22,206 nucleotides of DNA from CAYLHS01 sp964383535 (GCA_964383535.1 CAYLHS010000034.1:1-22206); one strand, 5' to 3'; numbered from the stretch's first letter, positions 14,712 through 22,206 are shown. The notes: a model not told the origin generated them from the letters alone. Numbers and translations: made by a program.

Positions 14712-16022
14712 TCATCGTGCCTGGGTGCTACGCACGCAACGTGCGTAGTTGAACACGCGAATGACGTCTCCCTGCGGCCCATGACCGTGCGGGTAGTCGG
14801 CCGGGTCACCGATCTTCGGGTCACTTCGCTGGGAGCCCGCACCGTGAACGTCGAGGAGGACGTAGTCCCCGGACGGCCCCTGCATCCAGCCGAGTGCCTC
14901 CCCGAACGCAACGTAGACGGCGTTCGCGCCGTTGACGAGGTTGGCATGGGTCGTCGACGACCAGTAGGAGGGATAGTCCTGCTCACCACCTTCATCTAGG
15001 ATCGTCGATGTCTCGAAGACCGGGTCGATCGCTGCCGAGCCGGTGGTGGAGGCGGAGCGGGTGTAGTCAACGATGCTCTGCAGTTCCTTCGCGTTGGGTA
15101 GGCGCCAATCGTCGTGGCCCGCGAGGTCGAGGTTCTCGCAGTACCCGAGCGCGTCCTCCCAGTCGAGACCCTCGCCGCTGTCTGTCTGCATCCACGTGAG
15201 ACCAGTCGCAAGGTCGGTGACCGTCCCATCGCCATTGTCGACGAGGCTGTTGGCTCCATAGTCGGTGTTCCCGCGCACATGCAGCACGAAGAAGGTCTTC
15301 CCCCCACCTTGCGGGTTCGAGATCGGGTAGCCCTTGATCCGTCCGTCTGCGAAATTGACGCCAAAGACCGTCGGATTGCCGCCCATGGTGGTCGACACGT
15401 ACCTCGTGCTGGACATGTACTGGGCGTCGATCATCCGCTCACCGGCGGACGTGTCGCCGTACGAGAAGACGAAGAACCCTGTGTCGATGAACGGTGTGGC
15501 ATCGCACGTGCCCAAGTTCTCGCATCCGCTCGGGTCGGTGCCCGTGAACTCGATGAGGGAGTACAGCTCCTTGATGGTTGGGAGTCGCCAATCGTCGTAG
15601 CCGGCGAGGTCGTAGCTCTCGACGTCGGCCATCGCCCCTCCGTACGTCATCTTCTCGCCGGGATCCCGTTGCCACATGAGTCGGGTGACGAGATCGGTGA
15701 CCGTCCCGTCGCCATTGTCGACGTAGGAAGGTTGCGTCCCTTGGTAGGCAGCGTCCTGACCGTAGAAGGCGTCACCCTGTTGGGGGGCAGAGATCACGTT
15801 CTGGTTGTCGTAGAAGAGAACCTGTCCGGTATCCACTACCGGGTAGGTGGGATCGAGCCGGGCTTCCGAACCGTCCGGGCCGTCCGTGCCGACCGGTGAG
15901 GTTGTCTCAGTCGACGAGGTGGCTGAGGTTCCGCCGTTCCCCGTCGTGCACGCTGCCGAGAGGATGGTCACGAGCAGCAGCGCAACCATGCGGCCGTTGG
16001 TCGTGAAGGTGGTCAACGACAT
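14712..16022 (-). CDS. Lipoprotein with two DUF1566 domains
   Basis: A 436-residue exported protein. The signal peptide has a hydrophobic core VALLLVTIL and ends SAAC (Cys25), a slightly imperfect lipobox. A Thr/Ser/Gly-rich linker follows. Two DUF1566 (Lcl C-terminal) domains then repeat the same signature: VDNGDGTVTDL, a Trp-rich LMWQRD or LTWMQTD, and AGYDDWRLPTIKEL or AGHDDWRLPNAKEL. The two copies keep high DNA identity (15212-15242 and 15692-15722 differ at few positions). The fold is related to C-type lectin/sulfatase-modifying-like domains, and function is unknown; a surface binding role is plausible. The ATG has GGAGG upstream and is 75 bases inside a longer frame, so I use 16022. 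Confidence 0.85.
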   Translation of the reverse strand: MSLTTFTTNGRMVALLLVTILSAACTTGNGGTSATSSTETTSPVGTDGPDGSEARLDPTYPVVDTGQVLFYDNQNVISAPQQGDAFYGQDAAYQGTQPSYVDNGDGTVTDLVTRLMWQRDPGEKMTYGGAMADVESYDLAGYDDWRLPTIKELYSLIEFTGTDPSGCENLGTCDATPFIDTGFFVFSYGDTSAGERMIDAQYMSSTRYVSTTMGGNPTVFGVNFADGRIKGYPISNPQGGGKTFFVLHVRGNTDYGANSLVDNGDGTVTDLATGLTWMQTDSGEGLDWEDALGYCENLDLAGHDDWRLPNAKELQSIVDYTRSASTTGSAAIDPVFETSTILDEGGEQDYPSYWSSTTHANLVNGANAVYVAFGEALGWMQGPSGDYVLLDVHGAGSQRSDPKIGDPADYPHGHGPQGDVIRVFNYARCVRSTQAR

Positions 16023-16079
16023 CCTTGGTTCCTCCTCGATCGGTAGACGAGAAGCTACCCGCAGAGCCCTGTGGACACA

Positions 16080-16112
16080 TGAGAGATTGCTGAGCATCTC
16101 CTGAGTATCTGA
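16080..16112. repeat. Three tandem 11-bp direct repeats
   Basis: TGAGAGATTGC (16080-16090), TGAGCATCTCC (16091-16101) and TGAGTATCTGA (16102-16112) share TGAG exactly every 11 bp. They lie in the divergent region between the DUF1566 gene and the EamA gene, 23 bp upstream of the EamA -35. Direct repeats at 11-bp spacing are the usual operator form for OmpR/PhoB-type response regulators. This is an inference from spacing only; the similarity beyond TGAG is modest. Confidence 0.4.
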
Positions 16113-16135
16113 GCTGCGTGACGAGCCGGGGGCCG

Positions 16136-16163
16136 TTGGATCGGGTGGTTCTCTGTCTATGCT
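16136..16163 (+). promoter_or_regulatory. Sigma70-like promoter for the EamA transporter
   Basis: TTGGAT (16136-16141), a 16-bp spacer and TATGCT (16158-16163). It directs transcription from about 16170 into the riboswitch-like leader, giving a 5' UTR of about 135 nt. Confidence 0.55.
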
Positions 16164-16175
16164 CGGTGTCGATTG

Positions 16176-16286
16176 CTCCTAGGGATCCGCCCGACATCGG
16201 GGTCTGAACCGAGCGGAGCCGCCTGCAGATTCAGCGGGTACACCTGACGGGATAGAAACCTCGAGGGGACGAGTTCCGCGCGTCCC
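16176..16286 (+). ncRNA. ykkC-family riboswitch-like leader
   Basis: The leader aligns, from memory, with the ykkC superfamily core in order. It has CTAGGGATCCG (16179-16189), a hairpin CCCG/CGGG with loop ACAT (16190-16201), GTCTGAACCGAGCGG (16202-16216), a second hairpin CCGC-TG/CA-GCGG (16219-16237), and TACACCTGACGGGATAGAA (16239-16257). P1 closes by AGG (16181-16183) with CCT (16259-16261), plus TCCT with AGGGGA. Downstream, GGGACG/CGTCCC (16266-16286) competes with the P1 3' strand, a plausible switch. ACGAG (16269-16273) could also pair with CTCGT at the start codon. Sequence features are mixed: CCGAGNG recalls guanidine-I, while ACACC..GGGATAGAA recalls the ppGpp/PRPP group, so the ligand is not assigned. 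Confidence 0.72.
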
Positions 16287-16304
16287 GGATGAGAGGAGAA
16301 GCTC

Positions 16305-17132
16305 GTGGCGGCAGTGCCCTTGCTGTTGGTCTTGGGTTCGGCGTTGCTGCACGCCTCCTGGAATCTGGTGGTGAAGAGTGCCAACGACCGGTTGCTCGCC
16401 GCGTGGGCACAGGCAGTATTCGGTGGGTTGGTGTTCGTGCCGGTGCTCGTGTCCATTGGCTTGCCATCGAGCGTGCTGCCGGCGGTGCTCGTGTCGAGCT
16501 TCGTGCATCTTCTCTACGGCCTTGGGCTAGTCGCCGCCTATGACCGCGGAGAGCTCTCGCTCGTGTACCCGGTGGCGCGAGGGATCGCTCCGGTCCTCGT
16601 GACCGCCTCGGCGGCCCTTCTGCTCAATGACATCCCTTCGACAGGTGGGCTCGTCGCGATCGGATTCGTCGCCGCGGGCGTTCTCTGGGTGGCGAAGGGG
16701 AACGACCGGAGGGGCCTCGGATGGGCGCTCGCAACCGGCGCAGCGATCGCCGCCTATACGACGATCGATGGTGCGTCCGTCCGGACGCTCGACACCGCAC
16801 TTGCCTACACGGGCGCCGTGTTCGTCGCCAACGCGATCTGGTACGTACCTGTGGTTGCGGTCCGCCGCTCGCGTCAGGAGGTCGTGACCGCGATTCGTGC
16901 CGAGTGGTGGCGCCAGCTCTTCGCTGGCATGGCCTCCATTGGCGCTTACGCGCTGGTACTCACAGCCGCACGTCTCGCGCCGCTGGGCTTGGTTGCGGCG
17001 TTTCGGGAGACCTCCGTCCTGTTCGGTGCAGCAGGTGGCTGGCTGATTCTCAGAGAACAGGAGGCGAAGCGACGGTTGCGTGGGGCCGCACTCATCACGA
17101 TCGGCCTGGCTGTATTGGTGCTGTTCGGATAG
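16305..17132 (+). CDS. EamA-family (DMT superfamily) transporter
   Basis: A 275-residue inner-membrane protein of the drug/metabolite transporter superfamily, about ten hydrophobic helices in two EamA repeats. The N-terminal LGSALLHASWNLVVK is the signature of a subgroup of EamA proteins that includes ones named for phosphonate clusters, but no phosphonate genes are nearby. The second repeat ends LILREQEAKRRLRGAALITIG, a typical EamA end. It probably exports a small metabolite. The GTG start has GAGGAG (16293-16298) six bases upstream. It is preceded by a riboswitch-like leader, which suggests expression controlled by a small molecule or nucleotide signal. The transported substrate may be the ligand or be metabolically linked to it. 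Confidence 0.85.
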   Translation: MAAVPLLLVLGSALLHASWNLVVKSANDRLLAAWAQAVFGGLVFVPVLVSIGLPSSVLPAVLVSSFVHLLYGLGLVAAYDRGELSLVYPVARGIAPVLVTASAALLLNDIPSTGGLVAIGFVAAGVLWVAKGNDRRGLGWALATGAAIAAYTTIDGASVRTLDTALAYTGAVFVANAIWYVPVVAVRRSRQEVVTAIRAEWWRQLFAGMASIGAYALVLTAARLAPLGLVAAFRETSVLFGAAGGWLILREQEAKRRLRGAALITIGLAVLVLFG

Positions 17133-17171
17133 GAGTCCGACCGGGTGCAAGTGGACCACTAGCCTGGCCAG

Positions 17172-17888
17172 ATGGCTGACACACACCGGCCGCTCCTCGT
17201 CGCCGAGGGCCTCGGCCGCGACTTCGGTGACGTGACCGCGTTGGAGTCACTGGACGTCGAGACAGATGGCGGCGAAGCGATCGCGCTCATCGGCCACAAC
17301 GGGTCGGGCAAGACGACTGCCTTGTCCATGCTTGCCGGGCGACTCGAACCGACCAGAGGCACCGTCCACGTCGCCGGGGTCGACGTCCATCGTCGTGGCG
17401 GGTCTGACACGGTGCGGTCGCTCGTCTCGTTCATCCCCGACTCGCCTGCTCTGTATCCGGACCTCACGGTCGCCGACCACTTGGACCTCGTCGGAATGGC
17501 ACACGGCGTCGACCACATCGACGATCGAACAGACATGCTGCTCGAGCTACTCGGTCTCGATGAGCGTCAGCACCAGCTGCCTCGCGAGCTGTCACGCGGC
17601 CTCCGACAGAAGACCCAGCTCGCCTGCGGCCTCCTGCGCCCCTACGAGGTGTTGATACTCGACGAGCCCGTGTCCGGTCTCGATCCCCCATCGAGACACG
17701 CCCTCCATTCGCTGCTCGGGCGGGTCAAGAGTGAAGGAGCACTCGTCATGTTCAGCACCCACGATCTCGGCTTCACCGAGGACCTCGCCGATCGCATCGT
17801 CGTCATCAGCGACGGTCGCGTCGCTATCGCAGGCACACGGGACGAGGTGGTGGCAAGCGGCTACGCGCGGGAGCTGGGCCTCCAGTGA
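17172..17888 (+). CDS. ABC transporter ATP-binding protein
   Basis: A 238-residue cytoplasmic ATPase of an ABC exporter or of an unclassified ABC membrane complex. Walker A is GHNGSGKT (residues 41-48). The signature is LSRGLRQK near residue 140, with Arg where LSGGQ has the first Gly, a tolerated variant of this class. Walker B is VLILDEP with catalytic Glu165, and the H-loop is FSTHD. The pattern (FIPDSPALYPDLTVADHL after Walker A) is of the CcmA/multidrug (ABC-2) type. Its stop overlaps the start of the membrane partner (GTGA), so they form one unit. A -10-like TAGCCT (17160-17165) ends 6 nt before the ATG, so it may be leaderless and independent of the EamA gene. Confidence 0.93.
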   Translation: MADTHRPLLVAEGLGRDFGDVTALESLDVETDGGEAIALIGHNGSGKTTALSMLAGRLEPTRGTVHVAGVDVHRRGGSDTVRSLVSFIPDSPALYPDLTVADHLDLVGMAHGVDHIDDRTDMLLELLGLDERQHQLPRELSRGLRQKTQLACGLLRPYEVLILDEPVSGLDPPSRHALHSLLGRVKSEGALVMFSTHDLGFTEDLADRIVVISDGRVAIAGTRDEVVASGYARELGLQ

Positions 17889-19456
17889 CGACGGAACGCG
17901 AGGTCCGGACCTTTGTGCGACGTAGCCGCAGGGCGCACGACCCACGGAGACTCTCGGACCGGCTGATCAACATCTACACGTGGTTCCTGGCCACCGTGAT
18001 CGCAGGTATCGTCGTCTCCCCGATGATCCAGGGCGATCTCGTACCACACCCAGGCGCGTTCCTCGACACGCTCAATTGGCTTCCGGTGCTGCTCCTCGGA
18101 GCAACGTGGGCGGTGCTTCGCTACGGCACCTGGCAGGGCCCCGTGCTGTTCACCACGCCCGAACTCCAGTGGGAGCTGGCGTCGCCGCTCGATCGACGGC
18201 GGCTTGCGCTCATGAAGCTGCGCAGGGCCTCGATCATGGCCATCGGAGTTGGCGTTGTGGTCGGCGGTCTCGTCGGTATCGGTGCGGCGGCCATGCTTCG
18301 TCACGATGCGCTCGCGATGACCATCGCATCCATTTCCAGCCTCACCGCTTTGGCGCTCCTGGCCGTAGCGCTGTCTTGGCATGTCGAACGGTCGCCTGCC
18401 GTGGGAAGGGTTGTCGGTGTGGCCACGCCGGTGGTGCTCGTGCTCGTGGCGTTGTTGGCCGTTGTGGTGGCCCGTGGACAGACCATAGTGGCCATGTGGT
18501 CGGGTCCGTGGGGTTGGGCGGGGGCTCCGGTGCTCGCCGCCGGAGGCCGATCGGTGCCAGGATGGGTGGTATTGACGGCGCTCCTTGGCGTCGCAGCCCT
18601 CGTCGCGGTGATCTCGGCTGTCGTCACCGTGGACCGAATCTCCTACGAGGAGCTGTGGCAACGGTCGGAGGCTCGTTCCTCGGCGTCGGCAGCGCTGTTC
18701 TTCGGAGATGTCCGGGCAGCCAAGGGTATTGCCCGAAGGGGGAGAGCCAGGGGTCGTTTCAGGGGGCGCGAGCTTCGCATGAGCCGTGTTGCGACCCCAG
18801 GGCTGGCGATCGTTACCCGCGACGCGCTGACCCTGCGGCGAAACGTCGGACTCGTCGTGATCGCCGCGAGCTTCATCGCTGCCGCTGTCGTTGCGGGTGC
18901 TGCCGCACCAGGGCGGCCCATCCTCATAGCCGGAATGTTCGCCGGCCTGTACGCGGCCGCATCGCGACTTCTAGAGACGATCCGGCTGGAGAACGATCAG
19001 CCCGACGCCCATCGGATGCTGCCGTGGCCGTGGGGAACGATCCTGGTCCTGCACTGTGTCGTCCCGACAGTCACGCTCACGGTCCTCGTGTGGATCGGCC
19101 TTGGTGTCCTTGGGATCGGGGGGTTCGTTGCACAGACTGCCACGTGGTCGCTGTTCCTCATGGCGCCATTCATCGCCGGGACCGTCGTGCTTGCCGCCGC
19201 CATCTCGGCCTCGCGACGATCGTTCCCGGTGGAGACGCTCATCAGCGGTGCGGAACTCGGCGCACTATCGCTCGTTACATGGCTGTTGACAGGGCCGATG
19301 CTGGCCCTGATCGCGCTAGGTGTTGCATCAGGGTGGATTCGGCAGAGTCTCGATCAGGGCATCACGATGGCGACATTCACGGCAATCGCGTTCCTCGCCA
19401 CCGTTGCGTTCGCCTTCGGCGCGTGGCTGAAGTCGCGCCGGCCCAAGGGACAGTAA
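17885..19456 (+). CDS. Large ABC-associated membrane protein
   Basis: A 523-residue polytopic protein with about 10-12 hydrophobic segments, overlapping the ATPase gene by 4 nt (GTGA), so it is its permease partner. It starts with a basic N-terminus (FVRRSRRAHDPRRLSDRL) before helix 1. The segment LQWELASPLDRRRLALMKLRR resembles the cytosolic coupling region of ABC-2-type permeases, in which a Leu-Asp/Pro-Leu-Asp-Arg motif recurs. The central loop is very basic (GIARRGRARGRFRGRELRMS). It may belong to the actinobacterial DUF6297-like group, but I cannot confirm this. The substrate is unknown. At 523 residues it may be a fused pair of six-helix halves, giving a full transporter from one gene. 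Confidence 0.8.
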   Translation: MTTEREVRTFVRRSRRAHDPRRLSDRLINIYTWFLATVIAGIVVSPMIQGDLVPHPGAFLDTLNWLPVLLLGATWAVLRYGTWQGPVLFTTPELQWELASPLDRRRLALMKLRRASIMAIGVGVVVGGLVGIGAAAMLRHDALAMTIASISSLTALALLAVALSWHVERSPAVGRVVGVATPVVLVLVALLAVVVARGQTIVAMWSGPWGWAGAPVLAAGGRSVPGWVVLTALLGVAALVAVISAVVTVDRISYEELWQRSEARSSASAALFFGDVRAAKGIARRGRARGRFRGRELRMSRVATPGLAIVTRDALTLRRNVGLVVIAASFIAAAVVAGAAAPGRPILIAGMFAGLYAAASRLLETIRLENDQPDAHRMLPWPWGTILVLHCVVPTVTLTVLVWIGLGVLGIGGFVAQTATWSLFLMAPFIAGTVVLAAAISASRRSFPVETLISGAELGALSLVTWLLTGPMLALIALGVASGWIRQSLDQGITMATFTAIAFLATVAFAFGAWLKSRRPKGQ

Positions 19457-19521
19457 TCTCTCGCCGAGGATGTGATGGCCCGACCGTGTGGGGGGCCGGT
19501 TCTCGAGGTCGGAAGTGGTGG

Positions 19522-19544
19522 TACTCTCGGGTGTCGGCGCCGAC
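19522..19544 (+). promoter_or_regulatory. Putative promoter and palindrome upstream of the H+-ATPase
   Basis: A -10-like TACTCT (19522-19527), with a weak TTCTCG 16 bp upstream, is followed at 19533-19544 by the perfect 12-bp palindrome GTCGGCGCCGAC. The palindrome falls about at the start of the transcript and could be an operator or a 5' UTR hairpin. The rest of the 118-bp gap shows nothing else. Confidence 0.4.
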
Positions 19545-19574
19545 CTCCTGAACCGAGAAACCGGGAGAACACGG

Positions 19575-22091
19575 ATGACAACGCCAGACGTTTCCGAACC
19601 AATCGACAATCTCCTCGCTCGTCTCGAGACCACCCGCGAGGGCCTGACCGAGAAAGAGGCGTCCACACGTCTCGCCACGTTCGGTCCCAACGCAATCGCA
19701 GAGCACCGAACGAGCCCTCTCCTTCAGTTCCTCGGGTACCTCTGGGGTCCCATACCGTGGATGATCGAGGTCGCGGCCGTGCTGTCTGCCGTCGTTCGCC
19801 ACTGGCCCGACCTCGTGATCATCCTCATCCTCCTCGTCTTCAACGCCGTGGTCGGCTTCTGGCAGGAACATCAAGCCGCCAACGCCGTGGATGCTCTGAA
19901 GGAGCAGCTCGCCCTCGAGTCGCACGTTCGAAGAGACGGCTCGTGGAAGACCATCGATGCGACACGTCTCGTTCCCGGCGACGTCATCCGGATCCGGCTC
20001 GGTGACATCATCCCGGCCGACGTACGTCTGATCGACGGCGACTATCTGAGCGTCGACCAGTCGGCGCTGACGGGAGAGTCACTGCCGGTTTCCAAGGCTG
20101 CAGGCGACAGCGCCTACTCCGGTTCGATCGCTCGAGAAGGCGAGATGGTCGCGGTTGTGACGGAGACCGGCGCGGAGACGTTCTTCGGAAAGACCGCGGC
20201 ACTCGTCGAAACTGCAGCTCCGGCCTCACACTTCCAGGCGGCAGTCCTGCGAATCGGCGACTACCTCATCTACATCAGCATCGGTCTGGCCATCGTGCTG
20301 CTCATCGTTCAGATATTCCGTGCGGCATCGATTCTGTCGCTCGTTCAGTTCACGCTCATCCTCGTCGTCGCCGCCATCCCGGTCGCCATGCCGGCTGTGC
20401 TGTCGGTGACGATGGCCGTCGGTGCACGCGCGCTCGCCAAGATGAAAGCGATCGTCTCCAGACTGGAGTCGATCGAAGAGATGGCTGGCATGGACATCTT
20501 GTGCTCCGACAAGACCGGCACTCTCACACAGAACAGGCTCACCGTCGGTGAGCCTGTGCCATTGGGTGACGTGTCAGCCGACGAGCTGAAAGTCGCTGCG
20601 GCGCTCGCCTCCAACCCGGACAACTCCGACGACGCCATCGACCAGGCGGTCCTTGGCAGCGTCGCCGATCCGGCCGTCCTCAACACCTACCGTCGGGCGC
20701 GTTTCGTTCCCTTCGATCCCGTCGGCAAACGAACCGAGGCAACGATCGAGCAAACGAACGGGCCGGCCTTCAAGGTCACGAAGGGTGCACCACAGGTCAT
20801 CCAGCGACTCTGCGGGCTGACCGGTTCCGCGGCTGAATCGGTGACGCACAGCGTCGACGACTTCGCAGAGAGGGGGTACCGCACGCTGGGGGTGGCCCGA
20901 TCCAACGATGGCGACGCGTGGCAGTTCCTCGGACTGCTGTCCCTCTACGATCCACCCCGCGAAGACTCTGCCGACACGATTGCCAGAGCGATCGATCACG
21001 GCATCGACGTCAAGATGGTCACCGGTGACAACACGGCGATTGCCATTCAGATCTCGCAAACCCTTGGACTCGGCACCGGCATCGAATCGGCGAGCGACGT
21101 CTTCTCCGACGACAGCTCCTCAGAGGAGGACGAAGAGGCAATCGAGAAGGCGGACGGTTTCGCCGAGGTCTTCCCGCAGCACAAGTTCGGGATCGTCAAG
21201 GCTCTCCAATCGCGCCGGCACATCGTCGGCATGACGGGTGACGGGGTGAACGACGCCCCCGCGTTGAAACAGGCCGACACGGGCATCGCGGTGAGCGGCG
21301 CCACCGACGCTGCACGCGCAGCGGCCGATCTGGTCCTCACCGCGCCGGGCTTGTCGGTCATTGTGAGTGCGGTGGAAGAGGCTCGACGGATCTTCGAGCG
21401 GATGAACAGCTACGCCATCTACCGGATCAGCGAAACGATCCGAATCATGGTGTTCGTCGTGCTGGCGATGATCGCGTTCAACTTCTATCCGATTACCGCC
21501 ATCATGATCATCCTGCTCGCGTTCTTGAACGACGTGCCGATCATGGCGATCGCCTACGACCGTACCTGGCTCGATCCGACCCCGGTGCGGTGGGACATGC
21601 GAAGAGTCCTCACCGTGTCGACGGTGCTCGGCTTGTTCGGGGTCATCCAGACGTTCGGCATCCTCATCGCAGCGAGACTGTGGCTGAAGCTCGACGACGC
21701 ACAGATCCAGACCCTCATCTTCCTGAAACTCGCCGTTGCGGGCCACCTCACCCTCTTCGTCACACGGACGCGCGGATCCGCGCTGTCCCGTCCTCACCCC
21801 GCCCCGATCATGGTGTGGTCGGCGATCGCCACCAAGATCCTCGCAACGATCGTCGTGGCAGTCGGGTTCCTCGTCACCCCGATCTCGTGGGGGGCCATAG
21901 GGATCATCTGGGCGTACTGCCTGGCGTGGGCATTCGTTGCCGACCGGGTCAAGCTGGCCACCTACCGTCACCTCGACCTGACCGGATCACACCATCGGCG
22001 TTTCGTCGACAGGGTCACGCAAGCGATCCACCCTGCCGGGCGTCTCTACGGGGGGCGGTCCAGTGGATCGGAACGGCCCGAGACGGGCTAG
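19575..22091 (+). CDS. Plasma-membrane-type H+-ATPase (P3A P-type ATPase)
   Basis: An 838-residue P-type ATPase that pumps H+ out using ATP. In order: an N-terminal cation ATPase domain with LTEKEASTRLATFGPNAI; the actuator motif LTGES at 165-169; phosphorylation motif CSDKTGTLTQN with Asp312; VTKGAPQVI in the nucleotide-binding part; MVTGDN; MTGDGVNDAPALK at 553-565; and FLNDVPIMAIAYDR in TM6, whose Asp653 corresponds to the proton-binding Asp of plant and fungal pumps. KADGFAEVFPQHKF is typical of P3A. There is an acidic insert (SDDSSSEEDEEAIEK) before it. I start at 19575, with GGGAGA six bases upstream; an in-frame ATG at 19488 would add 29 residues lacking a site. A Mg/Ca ATPase is less likely. 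Confidence 0.93.
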   Translation: MTTPDVSEPIDNLLARLETTREGLTEKEASTRLATFGPNAIAEHRTSPLLQFLGYLWGPIPWMIEVAAVLSAVVRHWPDLVIILILLVFNAVVGFWQEHQAANAVDALKEQLALESHVRRDGSWKTIDATRLVPGDVIRIRLGDIIPADVRLIDGDYLSVDQSALTGESLPVSKAAGDSAYSGSIAREGEMVAVVTETGAETFFGKTAALVETAAPASHFQAAVLRIGDYLIYISIGLAIVLLIVQIFRAASILSLVQFTLILVVAAIPVAMPAVLSVTMAVGARALAKMKAIVSRLESIEEMAGMDILCSDKTGTLTQNRLTVGEPVPLGDVSADELKVAAALASNPDNSDDAIDQAVLGSVADPAVLNTYRRARFVPFDPVGKRTEATIEQTNGPAFKVTKGAPQVIQRLCGLTGSAAESVTHSVDDFAERGYRTLGVARSNDGDAWQFLGLLSLYDPPREDSADTIARAIDHGIDVKMVTGDNTAIAIQISQTLGLGTGIESASDVFSDDSSSEEDEEAIEKADGFAEVFPQHKFGIVKALQSRRHIVGMTGDGVNDAPALKQADTGIAVSGATDAARAAADLVLTAPGLSVIVSAVEEARRIFERMNSYAIYRISETIRIMVFVVLAMIAFNFYPITAIMIILLAFLNDVPIMAIAYDRTWLDPTPVRWDMRRVLTVSTVLGLFGVIQTFGILIAARLWLKLDDAQIQTLIFLKLAVAGHLTLFVTRTRGSALSRPHPAPIMVWSAIATKILATIVVAVGFLVTPISWGAIGIIWAYCLAWAFVADRVKLATYRHLDLTGSHHRRFVDRVTQAIHPAGRLYGGRSSGSERPETG

Positions 22092-22123
22092 GGGGTAAGG
22101 ACGCCGTTCGGAATGAGGGGAAG

Positions 22124-22142
22124 CGGCCGCAAACGCCGGCCG
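22124..22142 (+). terminator. GC hairpin after the H+-ATPase gene
   Basis: CGGCCG (22124-22129) can pair with CGGCCG (22137-22142) around loop CAAACGC, 32 nt after the stop. No T-tract follows, so intrinsic termination is uncertain. The last 64 bases of the window show no supported gene. Confidence 0.35.
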
Positions 22143-22206
22143 AGGGGAGATCAGGACGATCGATCAGCCTCATGATAGGAAGGGACACCACCGAGGGTCC
22201 GGACTC

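Noticed and set aside
17980..19551. 523-codon + frame shadowing the ABC permease
   Set aside because: It is Arg/His/Gly-rich with no hydrophobic pattern; it is the alternative frame of a GC-rich gene.
22172..22206. ATG with an open frame to the window end
   Set aside because: There are only 11 codons and no ribosome-binding site or -10 element; it cannot be supported.

Overview
The window is a GC-rich bacterial chromosome segment. It is probably from an actinobacterium or close relative, and probably metagenome-assembled. Supporting signs are the GC bias at third codon positions, two probable F420-linked oxidoreductases, several genes whose start codon lies only 6-9 nt after a TANNNT -10 element (leaderless style), TetR-type operators, and a 100-N scaffold gap flanked by an exact 55-bp duplication. 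The lineage is an inference; no rRNA or tRNA is present. I see no phage, insertion sequence or CRISPR array.

Region 1 (1-5903) is a branched-chain amino acid operon on the + strand: ilvB (5' end cut off), ilvN, ilvC, leuA, leuB. ilvB/ilvN overlap by 4 nt and ilvC follows ilvN by 8 nt. The 117-nt ilvC-leuA gap holds a 21-codon leader ORF rich in Val/Leu/Ile codons, whose 3' end folds into a GC hairpin covering its own stop. It looks like an attenuator that controls leuA-leuB separately from ilvBNC.

Region 2 (6013-11023) is single genes in mixed orientation: a GNAT acetyltransferase, a two-helix membrane protein, a P-loop kinase-like protein with an altered Walker A, a cluster of small palindromes between convergent genes, an LLM-class F420-type oxidoreductase, a SAM methyltransferase, and a YihY-family membrane protein that the assembly has broken artificially (removing 155 bp restores one frame).

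Region 3 (11033-14611) holds a TetR regulator with two matching operators, a divergent 38-codon orphan ORF that may be the stump of the regulated gene, a HemG-like flavodoxin, a truncated SRPBCC gene, a Nudix hydrolase overlapping a fused SRPBCC + deazaflavin-reductase-like protein, and a small lipoprotein.

Region 4 (14712-22206) holds a lipoprotein with two DUF1566 domains, an EamA-family transporter, an ABC ATPase with a large membrane partner, and a plasma-membrane-type H+-ATPase (P3A). The EamA gene is preceded by a sigma70-like promoter and a leader that matches the ykkC riboswitch superfamily along its length (guanidine-I / ppGpp / PRPP group). This leader, with an unassigned ligand and a transporter target, is the most interesting element in the window.
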